DNA of 64,000 nt from Hermetia illucens (taxonomy: Eukaryota > Arthropoda > Insecta > Diptera > Stratiomyidae): contig NC_051850.1 of the NCBI RefSeq assembly GCF_905115235.1, positions 26,599,010 to 26,663,009 of the forward strand, given 5' to 3'. Positions within the stretch are counted from its first letter, which is position 1; each line of letters starts with the position of its first letter. This document shows positions 12,563 through 24,500 of the stretch, one piece after another. The notes below the pieces were generated by a model. That model searched no databases. It was not told where the DNA came from and worked only from the letters and a program-made list of their open reading frames with translations. The translations under genes were made by a program, and so were the position numbers.

Positions 12563-15500
12563 TCAGAGATTCAAATCCACCTCTTGTTCCATATCAATGT
12601 GATTGATAGAATTTGCATTGCTATTGAACATTTGCGTATCGGGGGTGCTATGATCCAGTTCACCGCTTCTGCTCCCGTTCGCTGCCGATTGAATCCGTCG
12701 CGTTTTACCTAGCATCCAAGAAAATACTTTCCAAATATTCTTATTACTAAAAGTAGTTTATGTGGTTGTGTATGATTTGTGCAATTCTACAATGCGTGAA
12801 TGTTGTGCGTATTGTACATTATAAAAATGACGGTGTATGTGTATGCTTGTGGGTTTTTACATGATATGAGCGATGGTGGAAAACTTCAGTGTCGTTTATT
12901 GATGCACAAGGAATAAACTCGAGAGATATACTATGAATGATTTTATGAACTAAGTATCCAAAATGTTGAACGATAACTTCAAAAAGAGCAAATGTTTTTT
13001 TTCTTCCCTCGGAAAACTATCCTGTATTCTTATGGCAAATAAATATTTTATTTATTTACTTACCACGGAAATATCTAACACGCGTGTTTCTTTTTTTGGA
13101 TAAATGATTTCTACAACAAATAAATGACCTCTTGGACTTAATGAAAGATCGCGTAGAAAATCGATTACAACGTTTTCAATAGTCGAAGTTTTCGAGACAC
13201 TCGAGTTTTAATTTTTTTTTATAAAAATGGCCGATTTTTCAGCTATTGAATTAGATATTTTGAAATGTGTGGTCTTATTATTATGGGGAAGCTTTTGGCA
13301 GTTTACTACTACACTAAGAGTGTCCAAAAACACATGAAGTTGGAAACAAAGGATTCTAACTCTCCAAGTGGTAAAGTCACAGACTTCGAATCCACCCGTG
13401 ACTCTGAGGAATCAGGTCGTGGCCGAGGCACAGATTTGGGAGGCCTCACCTAATTCATGTTCCCCCACGGAGAAATCTGTGGAAGACAGGCTCTCCACTT
13501 CAGTGGAAAACCTACACCCGGTGTCTACCGCGCGGTCAGCCAAAAAGGATAGTACAGCAACTCCCTTAATGAGAGCAACTGAAAATCTGACTATTGCCGG
13601 TCGGTCAGTGACACTGTTACCTAACTTTTCTAAAACACGGGGGAGGAAGGCTCGGCAGAAGGAAAGTTCAGCCGCAAAGGAGAAGGAACTACAGGCTTGC
13701 CTGTCAGAACCTTCTCCTCCGCCTGTACCCAGAAAAAAACGGAAGAAAGGGAAGCTGGTAATGTGGATGCAACTGGTCTAACGCCGGTATTTGAAAATAG
13801 ATCCATGCAGCCCGGACTCCGTGAACCTGGGAGGGCTTCTAGCCAACGACAACGGAAGGCACTGCGAAAGAAGACGAAGTTCGCAATCGAACGCAAGAAA
13901 GCGGAACTTTCGGTGGAAGGTGAGGACAAGCTGGTTACCCTGGTGAGATTCACACTGAACGCAGCAGACTTTTCAGTTAGACTGCATTTATGGCTACAAA
14001 CATAAAAGTTAGCCAAATCAACCTGCAGCATGCCAAAGCTTCTTGCTATCTACTAGCGGCAAAGCTGACAAAGTTGCAGGACTGTCCTTATATATTTCTG
14101 GTTCCAGAGCCATGGGATCGTTTTAACAGAATCTGTGGTATTGGATCAGTCAAGGGGACAAGGATCTTCTTCGATGAAAGATCCTCGAGACCGAGGGCCT
14201 GCGTTCTGATGTCAAAATTGTTAGAAGCAACCATCCTGAGACAATTCTGTTCCCAGGACCTTGTTGCGGTCAACTTACAATACCAGGTTAATGGTAAGAG
14301 GAGAAATGTTATAGTTGCCTCTGCCTACTTACCCTATGATTCTTTGTGCCCTCCGCCGACGCAAGAACTAAGGGATCTGGTAGTGTATGCAGAATTAAGT
14401 GGTCTTGAACTTTTAATAGGTAGTGATGCGAACGCTCAGCAGTAGCAAATGCAATCCTAGAGGAAAGCTGTTTGGTTTTATCACTTCAACTGGTCTGATG
14501 ACCGTGAACGTAGCGCCCTACGTTCGTGGGGCTAAGAAGAAGTGAAATAATTGACCTAACAATCTGCACTTCAAAGTTTTTAGAGTTGATTACACACTGG
14601 CGAGTGATAGACGTGGTCTCACTGTCAGATCAACGATACCTAGAATTCAATCTGACTATTGCGGGCGAATAGTCTGCAGTACAAAGACAGAACCCTAAGA
14701 AAATGGATTGGACAAAGTTCAATGAACTTTTTGGCAATAAAGTACAGTTCTCTAGGCGACTAAGGACTGGAAGATGAATTGAAAACTCCAAACTGCACAC
14801 TTTTAGAGTGCTATGAAGAGCGCAATGCTGACCACGTTGCCTCCTACAGTTCACTGTAGTGTACCGTTACGGTCTCGAATGAAGTGCTCTAACACACTTC
14901 AAGGCCCTGATCCAATATGGATTGTTGCGCCAACGATTATTATTATTATTATTATGAAGACGCTTGTCCTATTTCCCGAGGCCAAAGCGGTAAAACGGTT
15001 CCTTGGTGGAACCGGAAACTGCAAAAACTCAGGAAATCAACCAGGCGACTTCTGAACCGGGCTTGCAAAAGTAATAAGAACGAAGACAGGAGAGGAGAGT
15101 TGACGGTTCTTGCAACCCCTTCAACACGCAAATGCTGCAAGGGGAACTGGAACACTCCGAAAGCGGTTGTTACCCATGATAAGGTGAGAGCTACCATACT
15201 GTCCTTTGAACATTTCAAAGCACCTGGCGTGGACGGCATCTATCCGGCAATGCTAAAGGAGGGTATGGAGTACTTAGAGCGACCTCTAAGAAATATTTTT
15301 CGAGGATGTCTTGTTCTGATGTACGTGCCATCCTCTTGGCAAAAGGTTAAGGTAGTCTTCATACCGAAACCTGGGAAAAATGATTATTCTAATCCAAAGA
15401 ACTTCAGACAGATCAGCTTGACTTCATTCTTAATGAAAGGTGTGGAGAGACTGGTGGAGTGTCACAGAAGAATTGAAATATCTGGGAGTCAAAACTTCTT

Positions 15501-18500
15501 TGGAACAAACATGTAGAGATAAAGATGAAAAGATCCCTCACAGCTTATGGACTATGCAGAAGGACGTTTGCCTCGTGTGCCTCATGTGGTAATGTGGATA
15601 TACGTTGCCATCATTAGGCTGATGTTCGTATATGCATCCGTAGTGTGGTTGGTTAATGTGAGACAAAAGGTTTTCACCGTAAATTAGCTGCACGGCAAAG
15701 AACTGTGTGTCTGGGTATCACTGGTGCCATGAGCACGACAACCGGTGCAGCTCTGAATACATTACTCAATTTGCAGCCCCTGGATATATTTATTCAAAGC
15801 ACTGCCATGAAAGCAGCTCATAGACTAATTCGATTAGATCTATGGAGATACAATGGATGTGGGGGGCACAGAGCATTGGAAGAGTTACTGGGAGGACTGC
15901 ATCCAGTTCTTACATACCCATACATCTGTTTAGCAGAAAGAACTGGAAAGTCCCAGAGGAATGAGTGGCGGGATATACGGAAGTCTTCTAAACCGATGGC
16001 TCAAAAACAGAACAGGGTTCTGGAGCCGGAGTGTATCTCTCGAATAAAAACGAGAAGTGGGCTTTTCCTTTGGGACAATATGCAACGGTTTTTCAAGCCG
16101 AAGTTTATGCGATCCTAAGGGCAGCAAACTTCTTTTGGCGCAAGGTATTACCATAGAGCACACCAAATGAATTTGCGTGGCACACGGTTAAACGCCTTCT
16201 CTAGATTCAGAAATGCAATGTAAAGAGGGCGATTATTCTCACGGTGTGTCCCCATGAGTAACGGCGCATCGTTTTCTTGGCAAACCCGACTTGATTTACG
16301 ATTATTAGCATATTCGTAATCGTACGAATGTGCCCCAAAGGAATGCGTAGCGGTATGTACGGAAGTCTTTTACACCAGTGGCTCCAAAGCAGAACAGTCT
16401 ACCTCCCGAATAAAAACCAGAAGTGGGCTTTTCCTTTGGGACACTATGGAACGGTTTTGTTTTTCAAACTGAAGTATATGCGATCCTAAGTGCGGCAAGC
16501 TGGGTGATTGATGAGCGGTTGAAGGGCAGACGCATCGCAATCTGCAGTGATAGCCGAGCTGCATTGAGGGTGTTGAGTAGTCCTTTGATCACCTGGAAAA
16601 TCGTTCAGGAATACAGAAATCGTTTGAACTCTATCTCTAGATTCAATACAGTGGAACTACTCTGGGTACCTGGTCACTGTAGTGGAGCCTAAATGCTGCT
16701 CGACACACCAAACTTTTCCTGCCAGAACCGAACATGCGTACCGCAAAGTTTATCCTGTCGAAAAGCAGGAGGACTTGCAGGTGTATTGTGGGCATTCTGA
16801 CAGGCCATATTTCACTAGCTGGGCATATGTTCAGAATTGAAAGTACTCAAGATGATACGTGTCCCTCATGTAATGAGGAAGCGGAATCCACGGAGCATTT
16901 ATCAGCTATCCAACGAGGTATAAAAATCTGGCAGCCAGAAAACTCGTGCGCTGGATTCAATTGCCTTACCACGATCCGAAATGTAAAGTTCAAAATATGG
17001 CAGGTGTATCAAAACCGCTTCGTGGCTCTGTTGGTTTTCATCAAGGAACCGCCCTCTCAACACTCCTCTTTGTTCTTGTTATGGACACCGTCACACGGGA
17101 TATAAAACGGCCAGCGGCCATTGCTTTATGCAAATGATGTTTTCCTAGTATCTGATAGAAAAAATGATCTCGAGCAGCTTGTCCAAAAATGGAATGATCG
17201 CCTTATGCAACACGGTCTCTGATTGACTCTAAACAAAACTGAATTTTTGACGTCCGATCCCCATGAAACAGGTACAATCACTGTCAGCAGCAGTGATCTG
17301 GCCAGAACTGAGCGATTTAAATACCTCGGGTCAACGCTATCAGCCAATGGAATTCCTTCATGCATTAACGCAACCTGGATGAAATGGTGTTCCACAACTG
17401 GTGTTCTTTGTGATCGACGTATCAACGAACATCTTAAATCTAAAATTTACCGCAGTGTAGTCGGTCCTGTCGCCCTCTATGGTTCTGAATGCTGGCCGAC
17501 AATAAAAGGCAATGAACGGTGTCTTGCGGCAATGGAAACAAAGATGTTGCGTTGGGCTAGTGGCGTGACACGTTTTGATCACATCCGAAATGAGGATATC
17601 CGCAATCGTTATGGGGCTACACCGATAGTGGAAATATTGCAAGAGAGGCGTCTTCGATGGTATGGTCACGCAATTCGGGAAACACTTTAAACAGCATACA
17701 TTGAATGTCAACAACACATTCAATTGCATCAAGTGATGTGACATCATTGTTGCACAACAACGTAGGCTGATAGTGTCTCTGTACCCCATGAAGAAAATAT
17801 CGTATTTACTATACTAGCATTCAAAGAAAATTGAACGCATCAGATTTGTCATTGCTGCTCATATGTTAAACTTACATTTTGTTTCGACATAGTTCTTCTT
17901 TCAAAAAGTTGAGTCGCTTATCACTTGCACAAACACATATCATCACTTTAAAACTTGACAACCGTTCATAAAAAAAAATCTTAACTCAACACGGCAAGAA
18001 CACTATGCCTATCGATTATGGAAAACTGGCTCCAGGGAAGATTAATATCTACGACAGGGTCATATTACGTATTTTTAATTGTTCAATGCAATTTACAACG
18101 CTTCACGGCTTTAAAAAAAATGATTTCATCAAGATTAAACTTGATCATAGCTCTACGCGATCCTTCATATATTTCCAAAATTTTGTGTTGCGTGCTTCAC
18201 TTTCATTTTTATATTTCAAAATCATATCCATCGTTCTCCTAAAATATCGATGGAAGTAGAGACACAAAAATGATGAAATATTCGACCGAATTGAATGATC
18301 GAACTGAATTAAAAACTACTTTATGCAAAGGTGATGTTTCTATGTATGAACTGCTCAAACCGAAATGACAAACCAACTTTCTACGTGTTTAAATAGAATG
18401 AGGAAAAAACATGCAGAATATTCCGAAGCAAACCCGTCATCATTTTTCATAATTGTGACAAAACGCGCATCTATCACGTTTCACCTTCAATACCATACCT

Positions 18501-21500
18501 CCCGAGAAGCATAAGCAACCCTCATCATCACTCGGCGATTCTCGTTTTCCATCCTTCAGCTGCTTATTCATTTCGTTCATGCACCGTTGATAGTAATCAT
18601 AGTCCTTCAGATACCATACTGGTGGCCATCGATGCTCCCTCAAGTATTCCTGATTCTCCTGATGTAGGGATTTCAACCCTTTCAACGAGAACTTGCAAAT
18701 AACGTTGTAATTTACACATAAATACGACATGCACCATTCAGCCAGCTGATGAGCATTGTGTAACTACAATCAGACCAATAAAAATTGTATATTGAATCCA
18801 AACTAGTTCACACAAATTCACATACTTTTACTGGCTCTAATAACTTCAAGCAGTGGTCAACAGTTTCGTTCGTTTCATTTTGTGAGATTCTTGTTAAGTC
18901 TTCTATTACACGACACTCTACAAGATTCAATAATCTAGGTAAACATAATCTATTTGCTAACTCTAATAAATTCAGACATTTATCGGCTGAGATTGGCGGA
19001 ATCTCATCTGTGTATAAGTAACACAGAAGTTTGTGGAATGTGTAAACAGTTACACCTGGAAATACAATCTTAAAAAGAAAACAGACCTTGTTAGAATTCA
19101 TCAAGTGAATCCAAATCGTCTTTAGCATTTACCAGACTAGAATGTGCCTCCCGGAAGTCACCATTGAGCATCGCTCGCATTACATCACATCTCGCTATTA
19201 ATACTGACCGATGGGACTTCATGTGACCATCATCTAGTTCAAATGCTACGTCACCAAAAAGTCCATTGTCTATGCAATACTTTTCTAGATTTTGTCGTAC
19301 AAACTGCAACAAAATTAATAAATAATCGATTACTACTTCTGTCATTTAGAAGAATTGTTTATACGTATAATCTCGGATGCAATACCGTTGAATAGTGTTG
19401 AGCAGGTTCTTCGGAATTTGTCGTTATACTACTTTGCGGTTGAGACAGAAGCAATATCAATTGTGGCAGCTCCAGAAATTCTGCAGCCTGTTTTATCTCC
19501 TGCGAAGTGTGTAAAAGTATGGAACGTTAATGAATTCTCGTTCTCCAAAATGGACATTGTATAAATAAAAAAATCTCAAAGTTAACCGAATCATGTTTTG
19601 AAAAATGTACTACAGATTCAAAAAGATCTTTCGAATTTGAATTGATAGACCAGTAGCTTACTCCAAATTACAATTTTATTTTATAGTGTATATATAGGGT
19701 TGGGGAAATATAAATGTCGTATTTTGTGAATAGATGGCGACATTTCAACATATCTTGTGTTGTACTTATCGCATGGGGTCATACCGGCGACGATTTGAAG
19801 ACGACAATCTGTGCTACAAGTGTCTCTTTGACAGTATTGTGATCGTACCTTCCAGTCTCAAGTTATAGCGCCTCGAAGATGGAGTCCACCAAGCAAGAAA
19901 TTCATCATATTTTACATTTTTACTACCTGAGAGGTAAAAATTCAACGAAGGTGGCCGAAAAAATTTGTGAAGTTTATGGGCCCGAAACTGTAACGATTCG
20001 CACAGCACAGCGTTGTTTCGATCAATTTCGTTCTGGTGTAGTGAATGTCGAAGATACACCCGTACTGGTAGGCCAATCGTTGTAGAAACCGATAAAATCG
20101 TCGAAATCATCCAAGTAGACCGGCATGTGAGTATTCGCTCGATTGACCAGGAACTGGGTATATACCATAAAACCGTTTGGAACCATTTGCAGAAGACTGG
20201 ATTCCAAAAGAAGCTGGATGTTTGGGTGCCACACGAGTTGACACAAAAAAATCTCTTGGACCGAATCAACGCCTGCGATACACTGCTGAAACGGAACGAA
20301 TTCCGCCCATTTTTGAAGCGGATGATGACTGGTGATGAAAACCTCAAGCGAAAAAGATCGTGGTCGAAGCACGGTGAGCCGACCCAAATCATCACCAAGC
20401 CCGGATTGACGACCAGAAAGGTTTTGCTGTATGTTTTTTTCAATTCGGTCCTCTGCTGTGAGCAAGCAGCCAGAATTGGTCAATAGGAATGGTGTTGTGT
20501 TGTGTTGTTGTGTACGATATTGCGGTAAATTTTAGATTTGAGACGTTCGTTGATGCGTCGATCACAAAGAACACCAGTTATGGAACGCCACTTCATCCAG
20601 CTTGCGTTAATGCGTGAAGTAATTTCATAACGCAGTTCTCCATTGGCTGATAGCGTTGACCCGAGGTATTTAAATCGCTCAGTTCTGGGCAGATCACTGC
20701 TGCTGACAGCGATTGTGCCTGTTTCATGGGGATCGATCGTCAAAAATTCAGTTTTGTTTAGATTCAATATGAAACCGTGTTGCATAAGGCGATCATTCCA
20801 TCGAGATTATTTTTACTATCAGATGCTAGTAAAACATCATCTGCATAAAGCAGTGTGTAGGCCGCTGGACGTTGGATATCCCGTGTGACGGTGTCCACAA
20901 CAAGAACAAAGAGGAGTGGTGAGAGGGCACTTCCTTGATGAACACCAACAGAGACACGAAGCGGTTTTGATACACCCGCCATACTTCGAACTTTACTTTT
21001 CGGATCATGATAGAGCAATTGAACCCAGCGCACTAAGTGTTATTGTAAAACATACTAGATGAGTTCGTGTGCGCACGGTCAAACGTTTTCTCTAGATCCA
21101 GAAAGGCAATGTAAAGAGGGCGATGCTTCTCACGGTCTTTCTCCATGAATAACCGCGCAGCGTGTATTGCGTCAGTAGCTCCGCAGTTTTTGACAAATCC
21201 GGTTTGATTCACGGTTATTTCAACGATTTCGCGAATACGGTTGTCAAGAATGCGTTCAAAAATCTTCAGGGTATGGGAAAATAATCGGATCGGACGGTAA
21301 TTTGAACATTCTGCTGGACTACCTTTCTTTTTCCATATTGGAACAGTGGTACTTTCTTGCCAGTCAGATGGTGTTCTTCCTTCCTGAATAACCCGATTAA
21401 AGAATTCACTGAGGCATTTTCCTCAAACCACTACTAAGAATGGGTATAATCCTCAGACTATTGAGAAATTGATCGAAAGGAAAATCAAGCAACACAATAG

Positions 21501-24500
21501 GCATGCCTATACAACACTCTTTGCGTACCAGACGGATAAGTATCCCGTATTCCTACCTATTTAACAACATCAGGAATTGGGTAAAAAAGTTCCAACTGGA
21601 AGTCGTAGGTTCGAGTCAATCGTCCACCTTACGGAACTTACTGAGAAGCGTCAAGGATCCTTTGGCGACGAAGGAAAAAAGCGGGATCTGCCAAATAACG
21701 TGTAGCAATTGTAATAAGATATACATAGGGCAGACTAAACGCCTGATAACGACTAGATTTAAGGGGTTATATACAGTTAGAAGGCCGAAAAAAAGCGTAT
21801 TTTCCAGAATTTTTTTTGAGAAACCCTTTAAAGTTATTGATCTAAATATTTGAACATATATTATGGTATCTTTTAACAATATTTTCAGACTTAAAACTAG
21901 TAAAAATATTTATTTGGACAGGAGCTACAGCAGATCTCCGGAAGCTCCTCTCAAAAAAGACGTTTTGCGGTGACCACTATATCACTGAACTGGAACCTCT
22001 CAAATTAAAAAACCAAACAGATTTCGTTAAAGTAATGTTAAATCTAGTAATTAATCGAAGGAATAAGCAAAATAAATTTTTTTGACAAAATGGTGGTTTC
22101 TAGAAAAAAAAAATTGATTTTCGGCCAAAATTTCGGCCTTAAATTGTTTATAAAAAAAAAGTATTAATCGGTAAGATAAAATCTTCGATCAATTACTAAA
22201 AAATATATTTAAGAAGCTTGTGTCAAAATTTGAGATCAATCGGTTTAGCCGTTTTTGAGTAATGTTGGTCACCGACTTTGAAAACACCATTTTGAGAAAA
22301 ACGCGTTTAAAGTTTGAAAAGCACTTTACATAAGATGAAAATTTTTTTTTTTCAACTTACATGGAGTCGTCTATTTCAGGACCACATAATAAACCCTCCG
22401 TCGCTTCGGCAGCTTCTAATAACTCGAGCTAATGTTGTCTGCGAGCCATTCTTCCATCTCGGGTGCTCTCACGCGCTTTGATATCGGAAATGGTCACGCG
22501 CTGCTCATCTTCTTTTTCAGCATATGAATGCGCATTAGGTCCAAGTGTGATTCCTATTGCCTTCATATAATATAATAGTGATGCCATTCCTTAATCCACA
22601 AAATTTTACTGCACCTTTTAACCCTAATCCGAAGACTCTCATGACAAATAAAAATCGTCGATTTATTTCATAAGCGTGCGCGACAAAAGGACTAGAATTT
22701 ATGTTACGATCTGCACACTTATCACACAGCAAAACAATTTTAAAACCAAGTACTCGTCCAGAAGCAGTTTGAAACTTCACATTTCCGTCACAGGTCTTAC
22801 ATTTCACATATTCAGAAATTGCTGCAAACACTGTTATAAAATTTAAAATGCGATACTCAACAGACGGATCACGCGGAACTGAGATTTCCTCTTGTTCTTT
22901 AAATTTTTTTGCCGAGGCACTGAAACTACTTTCATCCGTTTCGGCTGTTTTTGGATTAAAAACATTTTTTCACATTTTTTGGTCTCGACTTACGTATGTT
23001 AAGAGATTTCCTCATTTCTCTAGAAGCCTTCATTTTCAAATTACAAATAGAATTTTAACGAACTCACAAGTTTACTGCTTGGCTTAGCTGCTTATACTGA
23101 CTACCACTCTTAAATATTTTCCAGTTTGGGGAGAGCAAAATTAAAATTTACCTTTCAGGTATAAAAACGAATACATTAGAAGGGAATATTTAGAATAGGT
23201 AGGTGCACAAAAGGGACACAGCGTTCCAGGTAAGCGCTGCCGCTCCGGCCTTATGCTTTCAACCGCTCTGAAACGCCTTTTAAAATTTGCATGTAACTTC
23301 GAAAATATTCACCGGAACGATATGAAATTTTCTGTCTGTATTCTTAAACATATGTACATTAAGAAAATAAAATAAAAAAAATCGTTTTTATGAAAATTCT
23401 AACTGTATATAACCCCTTAATGAACACATCAAGGAAGCGGTAAGTAGTGTTCGGAAACAAAAGTCGTGCATAAGATCATCAGTGACAGTGCACATAGTCG
23501 AGGAAGCCCATACCATTCAACGCGAAAATCTTGAACTCTTGCGTCATACAAACCGAACAACAACCTTGGATCCTTGGGAAAGTCTAGAAATTTTGAGAGA
23601 AGACGCCACGCGGTTATTAAACACATATTCCAGTAATTGCCCCACAAAATTAACAAGACTCGCCGCGGTAATGTGTCCGAGACACGTGTTTGCTAATAAA
23701 ATTGTAGTTCTGAGTAAGTTACTGGGCTATCAATTTAGACTTAACTACAAATGGAAGACAATATCTAAAATCTTTCGAAGGCTAAACACAAATTTACCAA
23801 TAGCAATCCGATAGGGGCTGTCTGTGAAATTCATCAATCCAAGTATTAAAATTTGCTACTGAAACATCCTGAAAATAAATTACCTGCAAGTTTTGGAATT
23901 CCCTTTCAATTGTTCCGGTATAAATGAACTTTAAACATTGATTCATCGCTTGCGCCGTAATTAGTTTTGTTAGTGTGACAATTGTTTGTGTGAAACTGAG
24001 ACCACGACCGGTATCAACCTATCAGGAAATTATTAAATTAAACATTTCATACCAACAACCACTACAAGTCTTACCTGTGTTATTCGAATATTTTGGAAAA
24101 TTGGATGGTGAAGATCTTTATAAAAATCTGTTGGTTTCTTAGTTTCTATTAATGGCAGAGCTTGGTAGCTCGACCTTCTTTTCAAATGTTCCCACATTCT
24201 GTGAAACATTAACGTTTATTATTTAAGCGCTTAGATTAGAAGAAAATTAATGGTACCGTGAAGATTTTGTTTCGTTCCGAATTAAATATTCTGTGTCATC
24301 GTTAAAGTCAGCTGCAGTTGCCTCTCCAAAAGTTGAACTTACCTACAAAGAGTCCGGAGCCGGAATCAAGTACCTTTCTCTAAATACAAATATAAATGTT
24401 CGACATACCATACTTGACTCGCTACTGCTTCGACCGCCCATATCTGACAATTCGGTTGTTAACAAACGATAAAAAGGATTTGAACCTGCAGCTAACATGA

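Noticed and set aside
18440-18498. Stop at 18440 as the certain end of RhoBTB
   Set aside because: A strong in-phase donor just before it and a matching terminal exon at 12708-12563 make the spliced form more likely; kept as an alternative.
20022-20483. Minus-strand 153-codon frame
   Set aside because: It is the antisense of the mariner transposase.
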